In this document: piece by piece, positions 22,888 to 34,499 of the stretch
Layout of the letters: every line of letters starts with the position of its first letter
Numbering within the stretch: position 1 is the first letter of the stretch
Assembly: GCA_930367215.1 (NCBI GenBank)
Contig: OV884060.1
Location: forward strand, 10,558,001 to 10,622,000
Direction of reading: 5' to 3'
Length of the DNA stretch: 64,000 bases
Source of the DNA: Pollenia angustigena
Lineage: Eukaryota > Arthropoda > Insecta > Diptera > Polleniidae
Made by a program: the position numbers and the translations under genes
Notes under the pieces: model-generated
Told to the model about the DNA's origin: nothing
The model's database searches: none
What the model saw: only the letters and a program-made list of their open reading frames with translations

Positions 22888-25840
22888 AAAAATTTGGATT
22901 AAAAACCATAAATAGTTCAACAAAATAACCACAATACTAATTATGTTAAAGCTAAGGCACGAGCTCTATGTGTACATTTGTCCTTCAAGTTGTGCTGAAA
23001 AAGGTCAACAGAAAAGAGAAAGACAAAGTGAAAAAAACAAAAAAAAAAAAAAAAAAATGTACTTGGACTGCAAGAAAAATTCTTGACGAAAGTACGAAAA
23101 AACAGAAGTAAAGGGAAAAAACATGTAAAATCAATTAAAGATGGATAATCATTCAGGAAAGCAAAATTTCGATCTACCAAAATGTTAAAATACAATTTGG
23201 TTTAAGGATTGATGTTTGACTAGTGACGTCAGCAGTCGTCGATGGCTGCGAGTGTAAGACGGCAAATCCATCTGAGGAGATCGAGTGGTTGCGATCGAAA
23301 CATGTCATGGTAACCTGCCGGCCAGGGTTCGAGCCCGAGCCACGTCAAGAATGAAAGATTATCAATAACAACTTTAATTAATTTTCATGTTGTAAAATTC
23401 CTTTCTTCACAAAAATAATTTAATAAAAATTAAATTTCATGAACTTAAGCCTAATTAAAAAATATTAAAAATTTGGATTAAAAACCATAAATAGTTCAAC
23501 AAAATAACCACAATACTAATTATGTTAAAGCTAAGGCACGAGCTCTATGTGTACATTTGTCCTTCAAGTTGTGCTGAAAAAGGTCAACAGAAAAGAGAAA
23601 GACAAAGGGAAAAAAACAAAAAAAAAAAAATGTACTTGGACTGCAAGAAAAATTCTTGACGAAAGTACGAAAAAACAGAAGTAAAGGGAAAAAACATGTA
23701 AAATCAATTAAAGATGGATAATCATTCAGGAAAGCAAAATTTCGATCTACCAAAATGTTAAAATACAATTTGGTTTAAGGATTGATGTTTGACTAGTGAC
23801 GTCAGCAGTCGTCGATGGCTGCGAGTGTAAGACGGCAAATCCATCTGAGGAGATCGAGTGGTTGCGATCGAAACATGTCATGGTAACCTGCCGGCCAGGG
23901 TTCGAGCCCGAGCCACGTCAAGAATGAAAGATTATCAATAACAACTTTAATTAATTTTCATGTTGTAAAATTCCTTTCTTCACAAAAATAATTTAATAAA
24001 AATTAAATTTCATGAACTTAAGCCTAATTAAAAAATATTAAAAATTTGGATTAAAAACCATAAATAGTTCAACAAAATAACCACAATACTAATTATGTTA
24101 AAGCTAAGGCACGAGCTCTATGTGTACATTTGTCCTTCAAGTTGTGCTGAAAAAGGTCAACAGAAAAGAGAAAGACAAAGTGAAAAAAAACAAAAAAAAA
24201 AAAAAAAAAATGTACTTGGACTGCAAGAAAAATTCTTGACGAAAGTACGAAAAAACAGAAGTAAAGGGAAAAAACATGTAAAATCAATTAAAGATGGATA
24301 ATCATTCAGGAAAGCAAAATTTCGATCTACCAAAATGTTAAAATACAATTTGGTTTAAGGATTGATGTTTGACTAGTGACGTCAGCAGTCGTCGATGGCT
24401 GCGAGTGTAAGACGGCAAATCCATCTGAGGAGATCGAGTGGTTGCGATCGAAACATGTCATGGTAACCTGCCGGCCAGGGTTCGAGCCCGAGCCACGTCA
24501 AGAATGAAAGATTATCAATAACAACTTGAATTAATTTTCATGTTGTAAAATTCCTTTCTTCACAAAAATAATTTAATAAAAATTAAATTTCATGAACTTA
24601 AGCCTAATTAAAAAATATTAAAAATTTGGATTAAAAACCATAAATAGTTCAACAAAATAACCACAATACTAATTATGTTAAAGCTAAGGCACGAGCTCTA
24701 TGTGTACATTTGTCCTTCAAGTTGTGCTGAAAAAGGTCAACAGAAAAGAGAAAGACAAAGTGAAAAAAACAAAAAAAAAAAAAAAAAAAAAAAATGTACT
24801 TGGACTGCAAGAAAAATTCTTGACGAAAGTACGAAAAAACAGAAGTAAAGGGAAAAAACATGTAAAATCAATTAAAGATGGATAATCATTCAGGAAAGCA
24901 AAATTTCGATCTACCAAAATGTTAAAATACAATTTGGTTTAAGGATTGATGTTTGACTAGTGACGTCAGCAGTCGTCGATGGCTGCGAGTGTAAGACGGC
25001 AAATCCATCTGAGGAGATCGAGTGGTTGCGATCGAAACATGTCATGGTAACCTGCCGGCCAGGGTTCGAGCCCGAGCCACGTCAAGAATGAAAGATTATC
25101 AATAACAACTTTAATTAATTTTCATGTTGTAAAATTCCTTTCTTCACAAAAATAATTTAATAAAAATTAAATTTCATGAACTTAAGCCTAATTAAAAAAT
25201 ATTAAAAATTTGGATTAAAAACCATAAATAGTTCAACAAAATAACCACAATACTAATTATGTTAAAGCTAAGGCACGAGCTCTATGTGTACATTTGTCCT
25301 TCAAGTTGTGCTGAAAAAGGTCAACAGAAAAGAGAAAGACAAAGTGAAAAAAACAAAAAAAAAAAAAAAAAAAAAAAATGTACTTGGACTGCAAGAAAAA
25401 TTCTTGACGAAAGTACGAAAAAACAGAAGTAAAGGGAAAAAACATGTAAAATCAATTAAAGATGGATAATCATTCAGGAAAGCAAAATTTCGATCTACCA
25501 AAATGTTAAAATACAATTTGGTTTAAGGATTGATGTTTGACTAGTGACGTCAGCAGTCGTCGATGGCTGCGAGTGTAAGACGGCAAATCCATCTGAGGAG
25601 ATCGAGTGGTTGCGATCGAAACATGTCATGGTAACCTGCCGGCCAGGGTTCGAGCCCGAGCCACGTCAAGAATGAAAGATTATCAATAACAACTTTAATT
25701 AATTTTCATGTTGTAAAATTCCTTTCTTCACAAAAATAATTTAATAAAAATTAAATTTCATGAACTTAAGCCTAATTAAAAAATATTAAAAATTTGGATT
25801 AAAAACCATAAATAGTTCAACAAAATAACCACAATACTAA
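22888..25840 (+). repeat. tandem array of five ~580-bp family C units
   Basis: The phrase TTATGTTAAAGCTAAGGCAC begins units at 22941, 23520, 24093, 24673 and 25257, giving spacings of 579, 573, 580 and 584. The differences lie almost entirely in a poly-A tract in each unit (about 115 bp in), and base changes are very rare, so the array is young or homogenised. Each unit holds AGTGACGTCAGCAGTCGTCG, a B-box-like GGTTCGAGCCC, and the TGTTGTAAAATTCCTTTCTT tail seen in single copies at 17190-17890 and 34560-34860. ORFs seen across the units are by-products of repetition. TCTATATATATAAAAAT precedes the array and CTATATATATAAAAAT follows it. Confidence 0.95.
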
Positions 25841-26862
25841 CTATATATATAAAAATAAGTTGCATTGTGTAAGTAATTGATGTTCTCTGAAATACGTGAA
25901 CCGATTTTGTTTCTGTAAAGTTCACGTGGAAGGTGACGTCAATACCAAGGTTTGTATGTATCAACCGTCTTCAAATGTGTATTGGCTCATGAGTTATAGC
26001 CATTTTAGAGAACACTGCATTCATTCCGAAACATGTATTTATATTCCCATACAAATGAACTCCTCCGAAACGGCTTGACCGATTTTTATGAAATTTTGCA
26101 TGTGTATTTGTTAGGTATGGGAATAGGTCGTAGAGTATATTTTATATCGCTAGAGGGCGCAAAATATTGCAATAGGGATAAAAACTTCCACTCCCCACTC
26201 CCCAATCTTCTTAACTAATCAACCGGTTTTCTTAAAATTTGGCATGCAGACAATGTTTCATCTGAAAGGGAATAGGGTGTGAAAAAGGGTAAGAGGGCTA
26301 AAAGCTCCCCCTCCCCATATCTTCGTAACTAATCAACCGATTTGTTTGAAATTTTGCAGGCAAATAGTGTTGATTAGTTACGAAGATATGGGGAGGGGGA
26401 GCTTTTAGCCCTCTTACCCTTTTCCACACCCTATTCCCTTTCAGATGAAACATTGTCTGCATGCCAAATTTTAAGAAAACCGGTTGATTAGTTTAGAACA
26501 CAGTTGGAAAGAATTATATCCAAAAGTTTTTAATATTTAGGGCGTGAAATTGAGCAAGAGCGGTAAAAGCTCCCCCTCCCTCTATCTTCTTAACTAATCA
26601 ACCGGTTTTCTTAAAATTTAGCATGCATACACTGTAACATCGGAAAGAGGACAGGGCATTTAATAGGGCAAGAGGGGTAAAAGCTCCACCTCCCTATATC
26701 TTCTTAACTAATCAATTAATTTTCTTGAAATTGGGTAGGCAAATAGTGTAACATCTGGAAATAACTATAGCCTATAATTTGTTCTTAAAATTTGGCTAGC
26801 AGACACTGTTACATCTGAAAAAAATAAGTTATGTGGCAAAACAACGTTTGCCGGGTCAGCTA
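25841..26862 (+). mobile_element. Helitron 3' portion (non-autonomous)
   Basis: The 3' terminus is canonical: hairpin GGCAAA-ACAACG-TTTGCC (26834-26851), then GGGTCAG and CTAG (26859-26862) followed by T. The body has repeated ~110-bp phrases (CTTAACTAATCAACCGGTTT, AAAGCTCCCCCTCCC, TAACATCTGRAA) at about 26213, 26320, 26590 and 26700. CTATATATATAAAAATAAG at 25841 may be the 5' end or an internal copy of it, since the same string also occurs at 22878 before the tandem array. No Rep/helicase ORF. Confidence 0.75.
26213..26493. repeat. long palindrome inside the Helitron (124-bp arms)
   Basis: Left arm 26213-26336 and right arm 26370-26493 are reverse complements with very few differences, separated by about 33 bp. 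They run from CTTAACTAATCAACCGG through AGGGCTAAAAGCTCCCCCTC to ACGAAGATATGG. Such an arm length can form a strong hairpin. Confidence 0.9.
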
Positions 26863-26869
26863 GTTGTGT

Positions 26870-27655
26870 ATAAAATCAACATTTGTCAACCGATTTTCAT
26901 GGTTTAAGGCTTAATTTATTCACTATGTACCTGGCTGATTGGAAAATGATAAATTAGATTTTCATACATTTTTTACAACAAAAAATAGTACTATTTTTGC
27001 ATGAACAAATGGAAATATGAAACAGTTGAAAATACAAAAAAAGAATTTATTTGTATGACTTTAAGGAAATTTTAGTTTCAGTCATTTGTAAGCATTTTGA
27101 TTGTACAAATCGTTTTGAATCTATGATAAAATGTATTAGCATAACCGATTTGTTGCGGGCGAAATATTAGCCAGGCCCGTAGAAATAAACTAGACACGAT
27201 AGAATCAACAGATCTTGATTCAGCACGCTTTAGTCAATTTTAATCACAAGAGCCCATCCTTTTATGGTCGATTGGCCAGTACATGATGCAATTCATTTAT
27301 TGGCCTCGTATGTGGAACAACGTTCCTGCTGAAGTCTTCCCTTTAATTTTCAATGTGTCAACATACATATACTACTCCCTCTATACTCCTTCCCATAACC
27401 AATTTTCTTAGTTCCAAACAATGTTAAAAGATTCCAATTACATAACAAAGTTCACGCTCTTGTTTTTGTTTCGACCAGTGTAAATATTATTCTAATTGTT
27501 TATTTTATGTCCTGCCAGTGCCGGGTGAAAATGTTCCCATCGCTGTTCTTGTTCATATATGTAGATGTTTAGCGCTTTTCTCTTTGGATAAGTTCTGCGA
27601 TATCTCTTTTGTTTAGGCTGTTATGGCCACCATCACTTTGCATATTTCGCGGTAG
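26870..27655. other. intergenic DNA, nothing recognised
   Basis: AT-rich with some mixed-composition phrases around 27160-27640 but no ORF, terminal repeats or protein motif that I can assign. It may include 5' remnants of the LINE that follows. Confidence 0.4.
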
Positions 27656-27659
27656 AGTT

Positions 27660-28050
27660 TGATGATCCAAAAACTTACAAAAACTTTGTTTACTGTGCTT
27701 GTAAGACCTATTCTTGAATATGTATCTATAACATGGGACCCAATTAAAAAAAAAACAATCCGATGCTATCGAATCTGTCCAAAAGCAATTCCTGCTTTTT
27801 TTGTCTTCGTAGACTAAACTTTATTCCAATAAATTTGCCTTCGTATTCTGCTAGACTCTCTCTTATAAAGCTGCCCACCCTGAAAAGTCGTAAAACTTTG
27901 TTAAACATATCGTTTATTTTCAACATAATTTTTGGTTTAATGTCCTCAACGCCCATGACGTCATTTTATTTCATTTTCAGTTTGATGTTTTAGAGCTAAT
28001 TATGCTAATGCGGATCCTCTTATTAGAATGTGTAATGAATTTAAGAAATA
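27660..28050 (+). pseudogene. LINE reverse-transcriptase C-terminal relic
   Basis: Across shifting frames the plus strand reads LVRPILEYVSITWDP (about 27690-27740), KSNSCFFCLRRLNFIP and YSARLSLIKLPTLKSRK (27780-27890), then NYANADPLIRMCNEFKK (27997-28047). This order and wording match the region after the reverse-transcriptase core in insect non-LTR retrotransposons, which often ends with such 'LVRPxLEYxSxxW' and 'NxPLxRMCxxFNK' blocks. At least two frameshifts and no upstream RT core, so a 5'-truncated fossil. Confidence 0.75.
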
Positions 28051-28215
28051 ACGTAATATCACGACAACAGCGCCACCTATCGGGATTAAACTTAAGAGCA
28101 ACTTGGCTTCCGACAAAAAAAATTTACTGTCCAAGTTTGGTGTCAATCGGTCCAGCGGTTCTTGAGTTTTAGGAGCATACATGCACGCCACAAACGTTTT
28201 TATGTATGTCCTTCC
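28050..28215 (+). repeat. dispersed non-coding repeat piece
   Basis: ACAGCGCCACCTATCGGGAT, AAGTTTGGTGTCAATCGGTCC and GTTCTTGAGTTTTAGGAGCAT are phrasing typical of insect dispersed repeats. Boundaries unclear. Confidence 0.4.
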
Positions 28216-29740
28216 GATTGACCTTTTACTCCTGCAAGGATCATAGGGCAGTCATTTTTTACTAATGATAAATTAAAACTCTTTTTACTTATGACTCATT
28301 AAAAACTCCTTGTCAATATTCGATTTTGGATATACCAGGGGTGGGGGGCTGTGATCATTCGAAGAAGATTATTTTGGCGCCTTTGATTTTTGTTCAATAT
28401 AGGAGACAGAGGTAGTGCTTCATAACTGAACACCTAAGCGGCAGATTTGTTTTAAGATGGGGCTTTAGAGTAGAAGTGTGCAAGCGAGACTAAGGAAAGA
28501 ATTTCTTCCAAAACGCCAATTAATTTAAACTGGTTTTAGTTTAAGCCTTATTTTGCCTATATGTGGCACTTCAAATACCGATATATTTTATAGATGTATA
28601 CCGATATATTTTACATGCGTGTATTGTGGTCATATTTGGTTACTAAGATGGGCATGATGAATGTTATGTCTATTGTTTTAACTATATTTCCAACTGAAAA
28701 GTATGGTCCTGTAAATAACGAGATGCTTAATGATGTTTTTCGTGTACGCTTAGAAAAGCTGTTTCATCAGCAAAAGTTTAAGTTTGGCTGTAACAGTTGT
28801 TTTAAATTAGATTGTAATAAATCATTACGTTAAATAAATTTCCAAATGTTTTGTTTTAAAATAAGTTGTATGTTAAAGCATTTAGAAGCTCCAATGTCCT
28901 AGCAAAAGTTCGTAATAGCAATTAAAACTTTCGATAATATTTTCTTACTTCTGGCAGTGTTATTTATAAGATTTACAATAGTTTTACAACTTCTTACAGC
29001 CTGAGAGTAGGCTGCACATTAAAATAATTTGATTTTAATCGTTTTTTTTTTGAGTCATAATTTACCTACAGATTTATTTTAAGTAGATATTGTTTTATTT
29101 AAACTTTTATTATATTCTATAATTTTTCCTCTGTATATTTTTCTCCTTTCTTTTATTTTTATATGTTTAACGTTTGTTGAACTCTTGCCTGCCATGCACA
29201 CATAGAACAGGCAGAGAAGAAGGCCTTTTGTTTGTTAAAAGAAAAAAAAAAAAATAATAATAAAATGTAATGCTGACTACTTTCAGGCTGCTTGTCTTAC
29301 ATATTAACACTATTTATAGTAGTACTAAGAGTGTAAAAGGATTTTCCTTACTTAACACCTCAAGTACGAAAAAGAACAAAATTTCGCACTTAACATTTGT
29401 TTTGTGTTAATTTCTTTGTTTGTTTTTAAGAGTGAGAAAAAAAAAACTCAGCAATAAAGACACTTTTAAAAGTGCATGCATGCTTAGGCAGGCATACACT
29501 TGCTGCTGAATGAACACCATTCTTTACTGCTGTATTTTTTTTTTTTTTTTTTGTTGTAACTTTAAGACAAAGTGCACATTTAGGCATTTAACATTATATT
29601 TGTAAACAGTGTTTCTTAAGAAGAGAAATCTTTTAAAATACCTTAAACAAATGTTACACTTGTTTATAATATGAGAGATTTCAATGTGTCCACTATAATC
29701 CAAAAGTCTGGGGATATTCAACCAATTTCAATAACAGAAA
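28215..29740. other. AT-rich intergenic DNA
   Basis: Contains poly-A and poly-T tracts (29244-29262, 29534-29552) and short ORFs (28594-28833, 29524-29721) without recognisable motifs. Confidence 0.4.
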
Positions 29741-29869
29741 TGCTTCAAGATATATCAAATTTGAAGTCAAAATAAAAAGTCCTAGATTCAACCCTTTTAC
29801 TGCTGAAGTCCTTAAAAATCTACCACATTAAGCCCTCCTTAGTAAAAACGCCATAATGAATGGACACAG

Positions 29870-30055
29870 AAAAAATAAAAATTGATTTCAATTAAAAATT
29901 TTGTGATATTAATTAAAAAATTAATTAAATTTGCAGCAGTAAACAAATTAATAGTATCAATTAAACCAGTTAATAGTATTAATTAAACGTTTAGTTTACT
30001 TGATTAAATTTTTAATAAAACTGATTTTATTTTTGATTAATGCTTTAATTAGTGA
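29870..30055 (+). mobile_element. AT-rich insert in the LINE (related to 33990-34108)
   Basis: It separates two LINE protein blocks that should be closer together. The sequence TAAACGTTTAGTTTACTTGATTAAATTTTTA is matched in reverse orientation at 33990-34108. It is made largely of AATTAAA words. Ends not defined precisely. Confidence 0.5.
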
Positions 30056-30241
30056 AAAATTTTGGAGAATTTTTTCTGTACATGTTTAAGCCACAGATAT
30101 TTTCCGTTAGCTTGGAAAGTTTCTGACGTAATAATGATACATCAACCTGGTAAAAGTGCATATGAAGTTTCATCCTATCGGCCGATTTCTTTGCTACCCG
30201 TAATGGGAAAACTGTTCGAAAAACTTTTCTCTAATAGACTA

Positions 30242-30462
30242 AGGCCCGTTTTCACAACTTACCGATAGCTAAAGGTAAGATTTTATCGGCCATATAAAAA
30301 GTGTTACATTATTACAACTTTACTTTAACCTACCAGGTAGGATTAACCTTAATCTACTTTATCGTTCACTTAAGGTTAAAGTAAAGTTTTAATAATAGAA
30401 CACTTTTTATAAGGCCATTTAAAGTATACTTTAAGCTATCGGTAAGTTGTGAAAACGGGCCT
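30242..30462. mobile_element. MITE family D, short copy inside the LINE
   Basis: The terminal inverted repeats AGGCCCGTTTTCACAACTTA are flanked by TA on both sides (30240-30241, 30463-30464). The inverted arms extend through CCGATAGCTAAAGGTA-like sequence. It interrupts the LINE reading frame between the LFSNRL and IISTKK blocks, so it is younger than the LINE. Confidence 0.9.
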
Positions 30463-31357
30463 TAAACAAATAATTTCAACTAAGAAATTAATACCACCCC
30501 ATCAATTCGGCTTTAGAAAAAGGCATTCTACGATAGACCAAGTGCATCGAATTGCCCACACAATAGAAGAAGCTCTGGAAAATAAGAAAGATAGTATGTT
30601 CAGCTATATTCTTGGATGTTGCACAGGCCTTCGACAAGGTATGGCACAAAAGTATACAGCACAAACTAAGAACAAAACTACCTGTACAATATACTAACAT
30701 ACTAAAATCGTACATGGAAGCTCGTCTTTTTAGAGTCAAACAGAGGAAAGAATACTCAGAACTTAAAGCAATTGGAGCAGGGGTACCACAAGGTAGTATA
30801 CTCGGCCCTCACAAATCAATAAGATACAAAGCCATAAAAATATCGAACTCAATAGTCCCATATGCTAACCATGCTAAGTATCTTGGAATGACGCTTGATG
30901 CGAAACTAAAATGTAAAGAACATATAAAAATAAAAGAGACAGAACTGAATATAAAATTCAACAAACTTAAATGGATTATTGGAAGAAACTCTCCAGTTTC
31001 AATTCAAAACAAACTGCTTATCTACAATCAAATGCTAAAACCAGTATGGACCTACGGAGTTCAAATATGGGGTTGCGCCGCTGAAAACCAAATTAATGTT
31101 ATTCAACGTTATTCAATGCCTACTACATTAGAATAAATGATCTACACAGAGATCTTGGAGTAATGAAAGTCTCTCAGAAGTAATACAGAAATTTGCAGCT
31201 AATCACGCAAATAGACTTCAGAGTCATGTTAATCCAGAAGCAGCCATATTATGTAACGATGAAATCTACTCAAGGAGACTGAAGAGAACTAAGCCACAAG
31301 ATCTGGTGTCTGTTATTGCATGAATTTTTTTATTACACAGAAAAATATTACTTGTTA

Positions 31358-31748
31358 GAGTATGAACACAATATAACGAATATTTATTGCGGTGCGGTTT
31401 TTCATACGATTTTGAAGTAAAAACCCGCAGTGCGGAACGGCATAAAATTAAAATCTATTTTATTTTCATTGCGGACTTTCTTTCTCTCTCAGCCAAGCGA
31501 ATTTAATTCGCCTTGTCTCTCAATTTTTGATACTCGTTCTCTTTCTGATGTTAGTTTTTGAATAATTGGCTATGTTCACAACATTATTGAAAACAAACAA
31601 CATGATAAAAATGTGTGCACAAATAAATTAATAGAAATTTAAACAAATAATGACAACTATTTCCGTCGCCGTCTTTCGTTGTATTATGTTTATTTTTCTC
31701 TCCCGCAACGAGAAATGGAACCGCACCGCAAACATTGTGTTTAGACTC
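31358..31748. mobile_element. MITE with GAGTNTNAACACAAT ends, TTA duplication
   Basis: Left GAGTATGAACACAATATAAC and right (reverse complement) GAGTCTAAACACAATGTTTG, flanked by TTA (31355-31357, 31749-31751). Both arms continue with GCGGTGCGGTT. A 3-bp TTA duplication would fit PIF/Harbinger-type elements (inference). Non-coding. Confidence 0.75.
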
Positions 31749-31868
31749 TTAGTCTAAGACTATGTGTATTGAGATGAAGTGTGTATATATCTGCGATCGG
31801 CAAAATCAGCGCGCCGCGTTTTCTCTATTATTCTCTTCTATACTCTTTTATTACGTACGTGTGCACAC

Positions 31869-32609
31869 TAGGGTTGTTACAAGCAATCAATGTTGGATTT
31901 TCCATCGGCGCAACCCCCTAATATGTGACAATAGCATGAAAATGCGATTGATGAAGCTTCAGCCCAATCGGATAACGCTAACATGTGTCTCATTGAGCAT
32001 TAATTAAGAAAAACAGCGATTTTTCACTAAAATTCGTATTTTTTTATCTTTATAACCGAAACCATTCAATCTAGGAACCTAACAGGCGTACCTAAACAAG
32101 AGCGGAAGGCGGAACGTTTTCTTCCGCTTAGCTTTTACGCTGATATGCCATACATAAACAAGAGCGTCAACGTTGTGCCAAAAACAGTAGTGCTAACTTT
32201 CTTGTTTAATAAAACCCATATATTAGAAATAAATAGAAGAAAAAAACCGCTAGATTGACAAAAAAAAGCTAAATTGCCATTATTTATTAACAAGCGGCCA
32301 ACTTCACTATTAAACGCGCTATCAAAATCGGATTTTTCAATTGTAAAGCGTTGACGCCGCGCCACGCTTTCCGCTCTTGTTTAGGTATGGCTGTAAGTCG
32401 AGTTTAGTTTTGTAGGAAATTTTATTCTTATTAATTTTGATTTTAATAGTTTTGTTCCTTATACCAATAGATAAAGAGATATTTAGCATTAAATAAGGAC
32501 AAAGAAATATGATTTTCCACTAAAATTTGTATTTCTTTGTCCTTAATTGGCACATATTAGGGGGTTGCGCCGATGGAAAATCCAACACTGATTTCTTGTA
32601 ACCACCCTA
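31869..32609. mobile_element. hAT-type MITE with 8-bp duplication GTGCACAC
   Basis: Perfect 8-bp direct repeats GTGCACAC flank it (31861-31868, 32610-32617). Terminal inverted repeats start TAGGGTTGTTACAAG and TAGGGTGGTTACAAG and run for about 60 bp (TTGGATTTTCCATCGGCGCA, ACCCCCTAATATGTG). An 8-bp duplication is characteristic of hAT elements. It carries a further MITE at 32083-32393. Confidence 0.9.
32083..32393. mobile_element. innermost MITE with TAA duplication
   Basis: Left CAGGCGTACCTAAACAAGAG and right (reverse complement) CAGCCATACCTAAACAAGAG, both continuing with CGGAA, flanked by TAA (32080-32082, 32394-32396). 311 bp. The 3-bp TWA duplication suggests a PIF/Harbinger- or Chapaev-type origin (inference). 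Confidence 0.85.
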
Positions 32610-32724
32610 GTGCACACTCATTGAAGAGAATTTTACAATATTAACAACAACATATGTAAAATTCATACAACGCATACAATCGCAAAATGTAATAGTATAG
32701 GTTGCCGATCGCAGGTATATATGT

Positions 32725-33985
32725 ATGTATATAATTTCTGCAAAATAATAAAAAAAAACTTGTTTAAGAGAAGAAATTGAACAAAATTTGTTTCACAAAT
32801 ATTTAAATATTATATTAATATTTAAAATTATTTATTTTAATCCTTTTTCCCCTTGTAATTCCTTTCCTTAAGATATGTTTTGTCCTCTTAGTTTCTTAAG
32901 TAGTTACATAACTATAGCCTACTTTTGGGCTTAAATCCTTAAAATATCTTAAAACAATTGCTTTCTTAACTGCTCTTCAATAATTTGTTCATCTCTGTTT
33001 ACCCACATATAACCAAAAGTTATAAATGTGTGTGTGTGTACTTTATACTTTCTAAAGCATATTTTCAGGATAAACATGATTAATCTAGATTTTTTTCTGT
33101 TTAATATTCTTTAACTCTCAATTTTCTAAACTAAAGAAGACAAAAAAAAATTGTATTGCTGGCCTTATGCAAGAAAGATGTGAATGTGTGTGTGTGTATG
33201 TTGAAAAGAGTACACACATCCATTTGGATTAAAAAAAAATCAATAAGTAGTTATACATACATGTTGTTAAAAAGTTCAAACTGCAAAGAAATGGAAACTA
33301 TGTATAACTATTATAGCAACTTATATAAACTTTCAAAGAGTAAAAGAAAAAAAAACACGAGGAGTAATATTATCCCAATAAACATTTTAAATTAATTTTA
33401 GATGAGAGATAATGAATTTTTTTGAATTATTCTAAAAAAGTATGAGATAAGAAAACTGGAAATTTAGCTTCTTGTTTAGGATTTTTTTTTCTTAGAGATA
33501 CAAAACTTTGAATTTTTGTATGCGAGTTGTGTAGAAGAACGTACCGTGCAAGTTAATCTTAATAAATTTACTAGGAATTATGGAACTTCTTCTTGCAATT
33601 CTGTTAACTGTAAATAACCGTTGATAACTTGCATACATTTCGGAGGAACGCAATAAAGATGTTGAAAAAGTCAAACATGTATTCACATTTGCAACATCTG
33701 CTATCAATCAAAAATGTTACCATTTCTGAAAAATAATTTTTTTTAATTCTTTCTTTCCACAAATGTGCCAAAATTAAAAAAAAAAACACCAAAATGTATT
33801 TCGAATTAATTTTGTTTTATAATATAAAAAGAAAATTAGACAAAAAAGTATTGCAAAAAAGAAAAAACTTGAAAAATGGTAACGCTGCTTTCAGAACAAA
33901 TGCCGTTTTGTCAGTGTTGCCACAATAATAATAGAAGTTATTGCCACTTTTCTAACGATGACACTTAAATAAACGAAATATGTAT
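32725..33985. other. AT-rich intergenic DNA
   Basis: Short GT runs at 33028 and 33186, poly-A tracts, and small ORFs (33156-33395, 33492-33707) without recognisable motifs. No clear repeat ends. Confidence 0.4.
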
Positions 33986-33989
33986 ACAG

Positions 33990-34108
33990 CAAAAATTCTC
34001 GCCAATTTTTTTCAATGAAACCATTAATCAAAATTATAATCAGCTTTAATTAAAAATTTAATCAAGTGAATTAAACGTTTACTCATATCAATAACACTAC
34101 TGCAGAAA
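33990..34108 (-). repeat. AT-rich repeat related to 29870-30055
   Basis: Reverse complement shares TAAACGTTTAATTCACTTGATTAAA and CTGATTATAATTTTGATTAAT-like sequence with 29930-30055. Its 3' edge is the target site of the LINE fragment that follows. Confidence 0.5.
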
Positions 34109-34117
34109 ATTTTGTAA

Positions 34118-34121
<4 letters not shown>

Positions 34122-34155
<34 letters not shown>

Positions 34156-34499
34156 ATAATTTATTTTTATTATTGAATCTTTCTTATCGAAATTTACAAT
34201 ATGTATTCAAATCTTAATTCTACTTGTTGTTTATTAGTTGTTACCTGTGTAACCACTAACTGCTGTATTCAAATTTTTAAGACTGTCTTCTAGTAAGGCT
34301 CAAAGTATCGGTTCTTTTTAGCCTCTGGTGACCTTCGAACTGAAGCAAACCCCGAGCGAGGTAGTTAGGGTGAACCATTAGTTTGTCGATGTAGCTTATT
34401 GAATATTTTTTAATTTCCTCCTGGATAGTGGGGACGTTGAGATCTCTGTGGATAATATCATTACGTATATACCATGGGGCGCAGACAATTTGTCGTAAT
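34122..34499 (-). pseudogene. 5'-truncated Jockey-like LINE insertion with poly-A tail
   Basis: Read on the minus strand from 34499, the fragment encodes IVCAPWYIRNDIIHRDLNVP, EEIKKYSISYIDKL and QRLKRTDTLSL, the far C-terminal region of Jockey-clade ORF2, then a stop and 3' UTR, and ends in an A-tail seen on the plus strand as about 31 Ts (from 34121). A 13-bp direct repeat ATTTTGTAAATAT flanks it (34109-34121 and 34500-34512). A 5'-truncated copy with A-tail and target duplication is the classic product of target-primed reverse transcription. The open peptide and intact duplication suggest a fairly recent insertion. Confidence 0.9.

Larger units (their letters stand above)
29760..31323 (+). 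pseudogene. Jockey-like LINE reverse-transcriptase relic, twice interrupted
   Basis: The plus strand reads SPRFNPFTAEVLKNLPH (about 29785), then after an AT-rich insert SYRPISLLPVMGKLFEKLF (30168-30230), then after a MITE LIPPHQFGFRKRHSTIDQVH (30490-30550), DVAQAFDKVWH (30614) and GAGVPQGSILGP (30773-30809). This is the Jockey-clade RT core. Directly after GSILGP the sequence jumps to the thumb and tail (NHAKYLGMTLDAKLK, VWTYGVQIWGCA), so the block with the YADD catalytic pair is deleted. The frame shifts again near 31130, then RRLKRTKP and a stop at about 31320. Non-functional. Confidence 0.9.
31784..32722. mobile_element. outermost of three nested MITEs
   Basis: TATATATCTGCGATCGGCAA (31784) and its inverted partner TTGCCGATCGCAGGTATATA (32703-32722) enclose the hAT-type element at 31869-32609. 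Only the roughly 20-bp ends are recognisable, so this outer layer is less certain than the inner ones. Confidence 0.5.

Noticed and set aside
22941..25516. Repeated ORFs of 60-84 codons in both strands across the ~580-bp units
   Set aside because: They are the same reading frames repeated by the tandem array, cross poly-A tracts of variable length and contain no domain.
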